From: Dugong dugon
Lineage: Eukaryota > Chordata > Mammalia > Sirenia > Dugongidae
Length of the DNA stretch: 64,000 bases
Direction: 5' to 3'
NCBI GenBank assembly: GCA_030035585.1
Contig: CM057482.1
Coordinates: 14,061,001 to 14,125,000, forward strand
Shown: positions 11,431-21,480 of the stretch, one piece after another
How the letters are laid out: each line of letters begins with the position of its first letter
Position numbering within the stretch: position 1 is the stretch's first letter
Made by a program: the position numbers and the translations under genes
The notes under the pieces: generated by a model
What the model was told of the DNA's origin: nothing
The model's database searches: none
The model's input: the letters and a program-made list of their open reading frames with translations, nothing else

Positions 11431-11639
11431 TTGGACCTGAGGTTCCTATGTGGAGAAGCTCCTAGGCCAAGGGAAGACTGATGACATGGACCTCCAGAGC
11501 CGACAGAGAAAGCCTTCCCCTGGAGCTGACACCCTGAATTTGACTTGTAGCCTACTAGACTGTGAGAGAATAAATTTCTCTTTGTTAAAGCCATCCACTT
11601 GTGGTATTTCTGTTACAGCAGCACTAGATAACCAAGACA
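11431..11639 (+). mobile_element. MaLR 5' LTR, 5'-truncated
   Basis: This 209-bp piece matches the last 211 bp of the LTR at 12556-13048. Shared words are GACCTGAGGTTCCT, GAGAAGCTCCTAGGCCAAGG, AATAAATTTCTCTTTG and GCACTAGATAACCAAGAC. The first about 280 bp of this LTR are missing. The AATAAA near 11569 would be the LTR polyadenylation signal. Confidence 0.8.
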
Positions 11640-12555
11640 GAATTTGGTACTGAGAGTGGGGTGATGCTCTAACAGATACCTAAAATGTGGAAGTGGTTTT
11701 GAAACTGTGAATGGTTAGAGGAGCAGCAGCAGCAGAGAACCTGCAGCAGCAGAACCAGGAGACCAGTGCGAGACAGCCCTGGGGTTGACCCATGGAGCGA
11801 GAGAGCTGAGTGCCTGTGCACAGGAGGCTTTCTGGCAGAGTGGGATGCCTCCAGGCACTTATCGGTGGAGCTACGAAGCTTTGGAACATTTGCCCCAGCA
11901 GGGCAGATGTGAGCATGAAGCCCAAGAGCCAAGAGGCCAAGAAACCAGGAAGCAGAAACTGAAGAGACAAGGAACACAAGAAGCTGAGCTGCCTCAGTCT
12001 CAAAAGGTATGGCCACGACCTCTGGGGTTTCAAAGGGTGGAGCCATGGCCTCTGGTGTTTCTAAGGGTAGAATCACCACTAAGATGGACTAGGAGAATGG
12101 TGCGCCTAAAGCCGAGGGAGAAGGGTTGCTGTCCCAGTGGGCCTGGAAGGCGGAGTTGAAGCCCAGGGCCAAGGGACCTCCACTCAGAATCTAGAAAGTG
12201 TGGCCAATACTTAGAGTCTGGAGAGCAGGGCCATTGTGTAAATTGTCTAAGAGACCAGAGGATTATTTGCAAGCCTTTAGGGCTAGCGTAGTTTGTTCTG
12301 CTGACTTGCTTGGTGCCTGTTATCCCTTCTTTCCCTCCAGTTTCTCCCATTTGTAATGGAAATGTCTAGCTTGTGTCTGTTCCACCATTGTACTTTGGAA
12401 GCAGATAACTAGTATTCTAGATTTCTCAGATGAAGAGTAATTTTTGGATTTTGAACTTGGAGTCAATTGAAGACTTTTGTTATGATATGATGGGGTGAAT
12501 GTGTTTTATATGTGGCAAGGACATGAATTTTTGGGAGCCAAAGGGTGGAAAGTCA
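11640..12555 (+). mobile_element. MaLR internal region, non-autonomous
   Basis: The sequence begins GAATTTGGTACTGAGAGTGG directly after the 5' LTR, the hallmark start of MaLR (THE1/MST-like) internal sequence. It ends AGCCAAAGGGTGGAA just before the 3' LTR. It has a CAG-rich patch near 11726 and no gag, pol or env reading frame. The frames of 100-136 codons here show no retroviral domain I can recognise. Confidence 0.75.
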
Positions 12556-13048
12556 TGGATTGAACTGGGTCCCCCAAAAATATCTGTCAACTTGGCTAGG
12601 CCATGATTCCTAGTATGGTATGATTGTCCATCATTTTGTCATCTGCTGTTATTTCCCTATGTGTTGTAAATCCTATTGCTATGATGTTAATGACATGGAT
12701 TAGTGGCAGTTATATTGATGAGATCTACTGAGATTAGATAGTGTCTCAAGCCAGCCTCTTTGGCGGTGTAAAAAAGAGAAGCAGAGAGACAGGTGGACCT
12801 CATACCACCAAGAAAGCAATTCTGGGAGCAAAGCATGTCCTATGGACCTGAGGTTCCTGTGCAGAGAAGCTCCTAGGCCAAGGGAAGATTGATGACATGG
12901 ACTTTCTTCCAGAGCCAATAGAGAGAGAAAGCCTTCTCCTGGAGCTGACACCCTGAATTTGGACTAGACTGTGAGAGAATAAATTTCTCTTTGTTAAAGC
13001 CATCCACTTGTGATATTTCTGTTACAGTAGCACTAGATAACCAAGACT
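12556..13048 (+). mobile_element. MaLR 3' LTR
   Basis: About 493 bp, starting TGGATTGAACTGGGTCCCCC. The end corresponds to the 5' LTR end (CAAGACA) with one change (CAAGACT). Related LTRs lie antisense at 20269-20690 and, more distantly, at 18786-19341. Confidence 0.8.
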
Positions 13049-13273
13049 CCCATCCTCAGTCAAACTATTAGACTATTCTATGTGAGCCAACCCCCAGGCA
13101 AACAAAGATACTCTTATCAGGGGTGAGAGGGTGACATTCTAAGGGCTTAGAGATTACCTCCCAGATGCTGAGGGCAAAGACCAGACCTCTCCCTGGGGAA
13201 GGCCAAATTCTTCACTATACACCTTCTTATACTCTGAAAGCACGGGTTTAGTATGACCTACTTTGTCTACACA

Positions 13274-13481
13274 GGAGCCTTGGTGGTGCAGTGGTTAAGC
13301 GCTTGACTGCTAACCAAAAGTTCGGCAGTTTGAACCCACCAGGCACACCGTGGGAGAAAGATGTGGCAGGGTACTTCTGTAAAGATCACAGTCTTGGAAA
13401 CTCTGTGGAGCTGTTCTATTCTGTCCTATAGGGTCACTATGAGTCAGCATTGACTCAACGGCACTGGATTTGGTTTTGGTT
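13274..13481 (+). mobile_element. AfroSINE
   Basis: Full-length sense copy. GGAGCCTTGGTGGTGCAGTG head, CCTATAGGGTCACTATGAGT 3' core and a GGATTTGGTTTTGGTT tail. Confidence 0.95.
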
Positions 13482-13492
13482 ACATTACCTAC

Positions 13493-14122
13493 TGAGTGGT
13501 GCACCCCTCCCCAAAGATGTCCACATCCTAATCCCAAGAACCTGTGATGATGTTACCTTGTATGGTAAAAAAGACTTGGCATATGTGATTAAATTAAAGA
13601 CCTTGAGATGGGAAGATTATCCTGGATTATCCCAGTGGGCCCAATGTAACCACAAGAATTTTTATAAGAGGAAGGTAGAAGGGGCACAGTCAGAGAAAGA
13701 GATGTGAGGACAGAAACAGAGGTCAGAGTGATGCTGTTCCAAGGAAGGGGACCTGAGCCAAGGAAAGCAGGCAGCCTCTGAAAAAGGAAAGAAGCCTGTT
13801 ACCACTGAGTTGATTCTGGCTCACAGTGACCGTGTAGGACAGAGTAGAACTGCCCCATAGGGTCCCCAAGGAGCAGCTGGCGGATTCGAACGGCCAACCT
13901 TTTGGTTAGCAGCCCGGCTCTTAACCACTGTGATGCTGGAAAAGGCAGGAAGAAAGATTCTTCCCTAGAGCCCCTGGAAGGAACCAGCCTTGTCGACACC
14001 TTGACTTTAGCTCAGCGAGACTGATTTTAGATATCTGACCTCCGGAACTGTAAGAGAATAAATAAATACTTGTTGCTTTAGGTTTGTGGTAATTTGTTAC
14101 AGCAGCAACAGGAAATTAATAC
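13493..14122 (+). repeat. MLT1-like LTR split by an AfroSINE
   Basis: Full MLT1-type sequence: CCCAAAGATGTCCACATCC, GATTATCCTGGATTATCCC, CTCCGGAACTGTAAGAGAAT and a GGAAATTAATACACC end. It is interrupted by the SINE at 13791-13932. It is the same family as 3128-4297. Confidence 0.75.
13791..13932 (-). mobile_element. AfroSINE inserted in MLT1
   Basis: Short-subtype antisense copy from TTACCACTGAGTTGATTC to CTCTTAACCACTGTG, lacking a clean CCACCAGGGCTCC end. Confidence 0.85.
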
Positions 14123-14858
14123 ACCTACCATATCCGTAAAGGTCAGTCCACAGTGCGTAGGGAGAGGGGGAGAAAAGGAGGGTGTGAGGCAGGCTCCGAG
14201 CTAGGCCACAGGGGCAGGAAGCAGCTTCAGCTGGGCAGGGCTGGCACCTGGGACCTAAACAGCCTTTAGTGCTCTGCAGCACTGGGAGAGGGCAGAGAAT
14301 GAGGCCAGAGGGAGGCGGAACCCAGATGGGGAGGACCCTGAAGGCTGAGTGCCATGGCAGCCTGTTAGGTCAGAACGAAGCGTGGTCTGACTTGTGTTTT
14401 AGAAAGGTCACTCTGGCTGCAGAGAGAGGGGTGGACCAAAGGGGCCTGCGAGGAGGGAACGATGATGAAGACCGGTGTCGGAAAGGGAAAGGGGGACCGA
14501 TGTGAGACACATGCCTGTGAATGGATAAGGAAGGTGAGGAAGAGGGCAAAGCTGACGATAGCCAAGTCAAATCCAGAAGAGCTGAAGGGAAAATGAGGAG
14601 CAGAGGAAACAGCCTTGATGATGGTCAGCTGCCCTCTCCTCAAGGTTCTCTAGAGCTTTAGTACTTTCCCTGTTTGGATCTCAGTTTCCTCATTTGTACA
14701 GTGATCTATGAGGTTCTCAGCCAACAGCCCCTGAGCCTGAGGCACCAATGAATGAGAACATTCCATGCGTCACCCTGGGTTCTGGAGGTGTAGTTCTAAG
14801 GTAGGTCCACCAGAGGGCAACGCTGCCCACATCCTTCTCTGAACTCTGAGGGCGGCCG

Positions 14859-14881
14859 CCCCCCCCCCCCCCCCCCCCCCC
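14859..14881. repeat. C23 homopolymer next to a NotI site
   Basis: An uninterrupted run of 23 C follows GCGGCCGC (14852-14859). Length in the source genome is likely uncertain, because such runs slip in replication and sequencing. Confidence 0.9.
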
Positions 14882-16037
14882 GCCCACGGTCATGGCTGTT
14901 AGCTACTGTGTCAATGCAGGTGCTCTGGCTCTGGTGCAGACGTTGAGACGGAGTTTGGAGTTCAAGAGTGAAAGATAAGGGGGAGGAAGCAGGACTGGGC
15001 GGGGAGAGCCTCAGACCATGATGCAGATCCCACAAAGTCTCTGCCACCTCTACAGGGAGCTCCAGAACCAGATTGCCCATTAGAACAATCTGCCATGGGC
15101 TGAAATGGCCAGGACCTTGTTCCCTTGTCCTGCCCCGTCATTGGCTGGGGGCTGCCTGGGAAGATGGGGCGTTGAATGTGGGGACTGAAGGTGCTGGAGG
15201 CTGTCAGCTGTCTCCCTGCAGCTCGTCAGCAAGTTCTGTCTCGAAGGGAGAACCCCAGCGCGCAGCCTCCTCTCTCAAACCACTCTTCTCCACATGCTGT
15301 TTGCTGCTCAGGGCCCCTCTCTAGCTGCCCTCCATGAACCCCTCCCTGTCGGATCCAGCTTTCAGGACCTTGAGGACAGGGTCCCAGGAATAAGCAGATA
15401 TTCTTGCTAGTGCGGACAGTGTGAGAGAGGAGCCAGGACGGCCTGGAGCCCCCAGAGGCCCAGGGCCCCAGCCCTCCTTGGCTTGTTGTGGGACTTGGGC
15501 AAGTTACCACCCCACTCTTCTGGGTTTTCCATCCCACAATCTTGATCCTCTTCCCAGAAATGGGAAAGCAGGAGGGGCCAGCTCCTCCGACAGGGGACGG
15601 CACACTAAGGGTCCCAGAGCCTGTGGTCGTGAAGGAGTTTGTGTCCCCCTCCCCTCTTAGCACCTTCCCTCACTGGTTGGGTCCCAGGAAAGGGAGCGTG
15701 GAGAGGGTGTTCTCCAGGATCATGCATACCTGAGGGCACTGGGGAAGGACTGGGCTGAGGAGAGTGAGACCCTTCAGCATACGCCACACTGGGCTGCCCT
15801 GCCCGCTTCCGCTCAGGCACCATGATGACCATCTGCCATTTTGGAGCACTGGGCAGTGCCCGCAGCTCTACTCTCCCAGGTCCAGATGGCCACCCCATCC
15901 CTTCCTTCCCACTCTGCCCACTGCCTTCATGCCCAGCCCCACTCAGATCAAGGGCCTGGACAGAAGTTGGCTCTGCCTCCCAGCACCTTCCTCTTCCAGC
16001 TAGCTAGCACTCAGTGGGGCTGGGTAGAGGGTCCCCG

Positions 16038-16051
16038 GTTGCCGTGGAGAC
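16038..16051. promoter_or_regulatory. X-box-like motif
   Basis: GTTGCCGTGGAGAC matches 11 of 14 bases of the GTTGCCATGGCAAC RFX-type palindrome. Motif only. Confidence 0.2.
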
Positions 16052-16159
16052 CAGGCTTGCCCACCCTCCCTTAGCCTTCTGGAAGGGAGGGAGACAGATG
16101 GCTGGGATTGGAGGGTGGAGGGTGGACAGATACCCAGATAGAGATACCAGGAGAAAACG

Positions 16160-16590
16160 CAGAGAAACCGACGCACACACACAAGTAGAGCCTGAGCGCG
16201 GGCCGGCGGAGTGTACGAGGTTTGCTGTGTGATCTGTGTGTTACAGCGTACAGGGCTGAGAGGGTAGAGGAGTGCACGAATGTGCGCAGGGTTGTGTGTC
16301 TGTGTGGGCAGAGCATGTCTCAGTGTTTCTGAGTGTATGAGACAGTGCTTACCCCGCCGCTGTGTCGGTGGGGCTATGTATCTGCATGCAAATGTGTGTA
16401 CAGTAAAGGTGTCCCTGTGCACACGAACATGACAGATGCACTGCGAGTGTGCACACGTGTATGCATGTGGATGAGTGCGTGTGTGTCGGTGGGCCTGTGC
16501 GTCTGCACGCAGATGCCTGTGAAGGTGTGTTTGTGAGCATTAACGTGAGTGTGTGTTGTGAGTGTGTACACATGTATATGAACATGGACA
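16160..16590. repeat. Degenerate GT-rich microsatellite
   Basis: GTGTGTG interspersed with GCATGTG and GTGCACACG words over about 430 bp, mostly alternating purine and pyrimidine. This is simple sequence in decay. It keeps several short frames open. Confidence 0.6.
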
Positions 16591-17104
16591 AGTCGGGGGG
16601 GGCCTGTGAATGCCCTCTTGCCCCACAGAACTTGAGCCCCCTCTACTCCACAGGCAGGCTGGCTGGACTCCCCCTCTCCTACCCACTGGGTACTGGGCCT
16701 CAGGGACCCCGGAGAAAGGCTCAAGTGATTTTCTCCTCCAGCTGCCCACTCCCTCGCCCCCCTGTCTACCAGAACAGTCTGGAGAAGGCTGGATGGCTGG
16801 TCCCCAGGACTGCACAAAGGTGGACTTCAGGTGCTGGGCACAGGATGGACTGCAGGGTGGGGGTGGAGGGACCTTAGGAGACCCAGGAAGCAGTAGGGGC
16901 CCTGGTGCAAAGGCCTGGCTAACCCCCATCACCCTCATGGTAAGATTATGGTGTCCCTCTTTCCCCCCCTTTCTCCTCAGTCTACCATCTCCCTGTATGG
17001 GGATTGTACGTCCCCACAAGCTGGTTGCCTCTCCAGGGCAGGCCCTGGTTTCTCCTGGAATCAGAAGTTCCCAGAGTATCGAGCCTGCTGTGTCTTTATA
17101 TTCC

Positions 17105-17284
17105 CACTGGAACAGGATCCCCAGTTAAATGCGAATTTCTGATAAGCAATGAATAATTTTTAGCATAAATACATTCCAAATACTGCATGAGATATACTTA
17201 CACTAAAAAATTATTCATTGTTTTCTGAAATTTAAATTTAACTGGTCATACTGTATTTTTATTTGCTAAATTTGGCAACCCTAA
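17105..17284 (+). mobile_element. MER53 DNA transposon with mir-1302-like hairpin
   Basis: A palindromic MITE. The left arm reads CCAGTTAAATGCGAATTTCT then AATGAATAATTTTTAG. The right arm, reversed, reads CCAGTTAAATTTAAATTTC then AATGAATAATTTTTTAG, giving a stem of about 50 bp. MER53 is the known source of the mir-1302 family. The base stretch matching mature miR-1302 is at about 17187-17207 and agrees at 16 of 21 positions. Its seed carries two changes (TGAGATA against TGGGACA), so a working miR-1302 is unlikely. Confidence 0.65.
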
Positions 17285-18530
17285 ACTGGAAGTCCCCCAG
17301 GAATCTGCTTTTTTTCTGAGTCTCCCCCCAGGAGAGTACCTAGGAAGGGGCTTTAGCTGCTTGTGTTCCTGGGAGATGGGCACCCCCAAGCCCAGAGGCA
17401 GAGTCCTTATGAGAGGCCTGCTTAGCAAACATGGCTGACAGGGTAGGCGAAAGGGAGTTGAAGGAGCCCACATCCACTGCCCCATCGACTGCACTGGATA
17501 CTTAGTTAAAGGGGTATCATACACCCCTTAACAAAACGGCAAAAGCTGGGATACTTTCTACAATTTAATCACCATTAATCAGGGCTCCTGAGAGCCCAGT
17601 AGCTGGACTGTGAGAGAGGCACCCAAGAGAGAAAAAGTCCAGACAGTGTGGTACAAGTCCAGCTCCACATGGAGCGGTGTGAACTTGGATAAATGACTTA
17701 GCCTCTCAGAGCTTCAGTTTTCCCTTCCATAAAATGGGGTTGGCGACATCAACAAAAACTGGAGTAGGTAGCGCCCAGGGCCCATTCCTCCACACAAATG
17801 CTGAAAACTCCAGCAAAAACCGTCGGAATCAACTTTTTCAGAAATCTGGAAAATAGTCAAAAGTTAACAGCAACAAATGAACACTAATTGAGAAAAAAGA
17901 AACTTAAAAATGGTAGGAAATTTATAGCATCTTTTTATTTGTTCTTGCCCCACTCCCCTCCTCAGCTCTTGGCAGTGATCCTGAAGATGGCAGCCTGTGT
18001 TCCAAGTGTGGGACTCTGGTCCCTGGTTCCAGAGGGAGCAGTGCAGACCTTACTCTCAAAGAATTGTTTGTTTTCACCTATCTGGGAGTCTACATTACGG
18101 ACGGACACAAGGTGCTTCCCTTTATTTCACCTCAGAACTCTCCTAAGGCAGGAAAGCAGCTACATAGAAGGCAGTCCTTGAAAACATTGTAAGGCAAATA
18201 ATCATCCAGCTGCCACCTGGAGTGAAAGATTACAGTTGGGGGAAAAGCTGAGGAGAGCTTTTCTTTGTGAAATCAGGGCATTGAAAAGCATCTGCACATA
18301 CTGGAGAATTTAGAAAGCCACACGCATCCCCATGGCAGGACACATGCTCAGAAAAGACCCGATAAGACCCAAGCTCTCACTTCTGGCTGATCTCTAGGCT
18401 CAGCACAAGCAGAAAGTGAAAGCTAAGACAGATTTATAAATGACTGGCTAAGCAGTGAAGAAATGGCCCGATACAGAGTCGATCTGCAAAGACATCAAGG
18501 GTCTTCAGACAGAAATGAAAGGACTTGTTA
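17285..18530. other. Intergenic DNA with a MIR fragment
   Basis: Sense MIR-like words at about 17660-17745 (GTGAACTTGGATAAATGACT, AGCTTCAGTTTTCCC). The rest is unrecognised and non-coding. Confidence 0.4.
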
Positions 18531-18728
18531 AACCCATTGCCATCAAGTTGATTCCAACTCATGGTGACTCCAAGTGTTACAGAACAGAACTGCTCCATAG
18601 GGCTTCTAATGGCTGTAATCTTACAGAAGTAGATCATCAAGTCTTTCTTCCATGGCACCACTGAGCGGATTCGAGCTGCCAGCCTTCTGGTTAGTAGCCA
18701 CAAACCATTTGCACTGCCCAGGGACCTC
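18531..18728 (-). mobile_element. AfroSINE
   Basis: Antisense full-length long-subtype copy, CCATTGCCATCAAGTTGATT to ACTGCCCAGGGACCTC. Confidence 0.9.
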
Positions 18729-18785
18729 AGATGAAAGAACACTAGACAGTAACTTGAAGCCGTACAAATAAATCAGGAACACTGA

Positions 18786-19341
18786 TGTGATTGTTAGGGT
18801 TATGTGTCAACTTGGCTGGCCACGATTCTCAGTGGTTTGGTGATTATGATGTAGTTTGGCAGTCACATGGTGATGTAATCACCTCCATGATGAGAGCTGA
18901 TATAATGTGATCACCTCTGTGATGGGATCTCCTGTGAGTAGCCAATCAGTGGAGTGGGAGTTTCCTTGGGGGTGTGGCCTGCATCCAATATAGGTGGACT
19001 TGCTGGCAAGGCTTATGAGTTTTTGCTCTCTCTGGCTCCTGCAGCTGGCTTCTGTTCATCTGACCTCCAGTTCTTGGGACTTAAACTAGCAGCTTATCTC
19101 TCCTCTTACCTGCTGATCTTGGGATTCATCGGCCTCCACAGCCTGTGAGCCAGAGGTCTCCTATCTGACCTTCCAATCTTGGATTCGCCAGCACCTGCAG
19201 CTACATGAGTTAGAATTCTCCAGCCTGACTCACAAACTTGGAACTTTCCAACCTCTACAATCGAGTGAGCCATTTCCTTTGTATAAATCTGTCTCTGTCT
19301 ATATTTATACGCTGCACTGGTTTTGAACCCAGCCAAAGACA
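18786..19341 (+). mobile_element. Solo LTR with ACTGA target duplication
   Basis: A 556-bp element starting TG and ending CA, flanked by exact ACTGA at 18781-18785 and 19342-19346. The opening GGTTATGTGTCAACTTGGCT is shared with MaLR-like LTRs in this window. It carries a TATAAAT-like box near 19282. No internal region or second LTR is present. Confidence 0.8.
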
Positions 19342-19571
19342 ACTGATAAATGTAACTACATAGGAAAATACAAAAGCGAGTATTATTGTACTTTTTGTTT
19401 ATAACTCCTCTTCCTTTTCCTATATGATTTAAAATACAAATGCATAAAACAATAATTATAAATGTATGTTAGTGGGCATACGGTTTATAAAGAGGTAATT
19501 AGTGACAACAACATAAAAGAAGTGGGACAGAGCTGTACAGAAGCAGAATTTTTGTGTACTATTAAAGATAA

Positions 19572-19694
19572 TGAGCTCTGTTGGTGCAGTGGTTAAGAGC
19601 TACGGCTGCTAACCAAAAGGTCAGCAGTTTGAATTCACCAGCTGCTCCTTGGAAACCCTATGGGGCAGTTTGACTCAACGGCAACAGGTTTTTT
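19572..19694 (+). mobile_element. AfroSINE, internally deleted, with target duplication
   Basis: The head is intact, but the CTCTGTCCTATAGGGTC block is missing (GGGGCAG joins TTTGACTCAACGG). Flanked by ATTAAAGATAA (19561-19571) and ATTGAAGATAA (19695-19705). Confidence 0.9.
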
Positions 19695-19705
19695 ATTGAA
19701 GATAA

Positions 19706-20262
19706 GGTGGTATTTGTTGAAAATCGATTGTTACAAGGTTTAAGAGGTTAATTGATATTCCCAGGATAGCTACTAAGAAAATAACCAAAAAATACACAGA
19801 AAAATGAGAAAATAATCAAAATGTTACACTACGAAAAAATCAATTGAACACAGAAGAAGGTAGTAATGGAGGAACTGAGGAACAAAAGCTATATAAGACA
19901 TGTAGACAACAAACAGTAAAATAGCAGAAGTAAGTCCTTTCTTATCAGTTATTACTTTAAATGTGAATGGATTAAATGCTCCAATTAAAAGGCAGAGATT
20001 GGCAGATGAATTTTAAAAAACCACAATTCAACTACATGCTGTCTACAAGATACTCATTTTAGATCCAAAGGCACAAATAGGTTGAATGTGAAAGAATGGA
20101 AAGAGATATTCCATGCAAATGTTAACCAAAAGAGAGTTGGGGGGACTGTACTAATATAAGACAGAATAGACTTTAAGTCAATAATTATTACAAGAGAAAA
20201 AGAAGGACATTATATATTGACAAAAGGATCAATCCATCAAGATATAATAATTGAAAATGCAT
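19706..20262 (+). repeat. Old L1 fragment
   Basis: TTAAATGTGAATGGATTAAA, GCTGTCTACAAGATACTC and CCAAAAGAGAGTTGG are standard L1M wording from the endonuclease-proximal part of ORF2. Frames are broken. Confidence 0.7.
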
Positions 20263-20268
20263 GGACAC

Positions 20269-20690
20269 TGTCTTAGTCATCCCGTGCTGCTCTAACAGAA
20301 ATACCACAAGTTGATGACTTTAACAAAGAGAAATGTATTCACTCACATCTATTAGGCTAAAAGTCCAAATTCAGGGTGTCACCTCCAGGGGAAGGCTTTC
20401 TCTCTCTCTTGCCTCTGGAGGAAGGTCCTTCTCATCAAACTTCCCGTGGTCAAGGAGCTTCTCAGGACGTGCTCTGCTCCTGGTGCTGCCTTCTTGGTGG
20501 TATGAGATCCCCAGTTCTCTGCTTGCTTCCCTTCCCTTTTATCTCTTGTGAGATAAAAGGTGGTGCAGTCCACACCCTAGGGAAACTCCCTTTACATTGG
20601 ATCAGGGATGTGACCTTAGTAAGGGTGTTATACAGTCCCACCCTCATCCTCTTTACCATAAAATTACAATCACAAAATGGATTACACATC
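20269..20690 (-). mobile_element. MaLR-like LTR, antisense, truncated
   Basis: The reverse complement matches the LTR at 12556-13048, with TGGTATTTCTGTTA and TTTTAGCCTAATAGATGTG-type words. It also holds the GGGAGTTTCCCTAGGGTGTG region that the provirus LTR lacks. The start TGTCTTAG is an LTR terminus. The far end is lost. Confidence 0.7.
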
Positions 20691-20749
20691 AATATCCCTT
20701 ACGAATATAGATAATCTAAGTCCTAAATAATTGCTGTGTTTATTGTTGA

Positions 20750-20784
20750 GTGTGTGTGGGGTGTGTGTGTGTGTGTGTGTGTGT
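20750..20784. repeat. (TG)n microsatellite
   Basis: About 35 bp of TG dinucleotides with a GGG interruption near the start. Confidence 0.9.
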
Positions 20785-21229
20785 ATCCAACAAATTTGTA
20801 CTTGTTTATTACTTACCCTTTAATAAATATCATATTCAACAAGGAAGTTAATTCAGAGAACTCTGAGTTCTACAGTGGGCCCCAATACAACTAGACTGAG
20901 CTATACGAGTTTACTTGGAGAATAATTTCATAACTACTCTCTTCCAAGCTTTCTCTGGCACAGTTTGTATATATCAGATTCAGAATAATTAATGATGACA
21001 GAGTGACTACAAATGAAGAACGAGAACCTGAGTTACTCAATTCATGTCAATGTTCTCCATCATTCAGCCATTTTCTCTGATTTTTGCAGAAGACAGACTT
21101 TGGAAGATTTTTACCAGATAAACAAATTTTCTGGTGGAGATATTTTCCTGGAGATTTGTGACTGTGGAAACATTTGAAAACCACTATAACTGATCCTGAA
21201 GAAACAAAGATATTTACAGTATTGCGATT
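20785..21229. other. AT-rich DNA, possibly more of the hAT element
   Basis: Non-coding. Because the adjoining 21230-21480 bases read as hAT transposase, part of this stretch may be the decayed upstream portion, but I cannot align it. Confidence 0.3.
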
Positions 21230-21480
21230 TCTGGAACTTATCATGAAATGGCATTTTTAGCATCTCTCCCGAACTTACCCTTATGTTTACATTTTCCTAA
21301 CTATTTCTATTTCTGCTGCTTAGTGTGAAAGAAAGTTTTCGAAGTTAATAAAAAGTGTTCTTTAATCAACTATGAGCAAAGATACGTAGACAAATGTGGC
21401 TTTACTGTCTACTGAGCATGAATTTGAGAATATCAATTTTGACATCATCATTTACAGATTTGTAGAAGCTGTAATGCATA
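21230..21480 (+). pseudogene. hAT transposase remnant, C-terminal dimerisation region
   Basis: Reading from about 21267 the frame gives a YVYIFLTISIS segment, then AA-stop-CERKFSKLIKSVL, then STMSKD and ALLSTEHEFENINFDIIIYRF. In hAT transposases the corresponding stretch is a leucine/isoleucine-rich segment, then a CERSFSKL-like motif, RSTMSQERL and an LxIExE...DFDDIIxxFA motif. The order and spacing fit. At least three in-frame stops (after ISAA, after KSVL and after MSKDT) show it is dead. It could derive from an autonomous Charlie/Blackjack-like element or a domesticated-gene copy. The subfamily cannot be told here. Confidence 0.7.

Larger units (their letters stand above)
10960..13235 (+). 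repeat. ERV LTR interrupted by a MaLR provirus
   Basis: Bases about 10960-11430 and 13049-13235 look like two parts of one ERV LTR (CATGGAAGCTCACTTGAGCC, CCAGAGTTTTTATTGGGGCT, then after the gap GAGGGCAAAGACC). The MaLR element at 11431-13048 sits between them. The LTR family is not certain. Confidence 0.45.
14123..17104. other. Largely unique GC-rich intergenic DNA
   Basis: No exon or coding homology recognised. It contains the C23 run (14859-14881), an X-box-like site, a degenerate GT-rich tract (about 16160-16590), and scattered MIR-like words near 15480-15560. Stop-poor frames of 140-170 codons at about 15.2-15.7 and 16.4-17.1 kb occur on both strands at once, which argues for composition, not genes. 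Confidence 0.5.

Noticed and set aside
11669..12350. Retroviral gag/pol-like coding in the MaLR interior
   Set aside because: The frames are short, overlap on both strands and show no retroviral motif. MaLR interiors are non-autonomous.
13274..13350. tRNA gene
   Set aside because: The tRNA-like box sequences belong to AfroSINE heads, which recur dozens of times and lack a full cloverleaf.
16374..17128. Frames of 140-172 codons around the GT-rich tract
   Set aside because: Several frames are open at the same place on both strands, as expected from GT/CA repeats and GC-rich sequence.
17187..17207. Functional miR-1302 gene
   Set aside because: Two seed changes and five total differences from mature miR-1302. 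The element is an ordinary MER53 copy until expression is shown.
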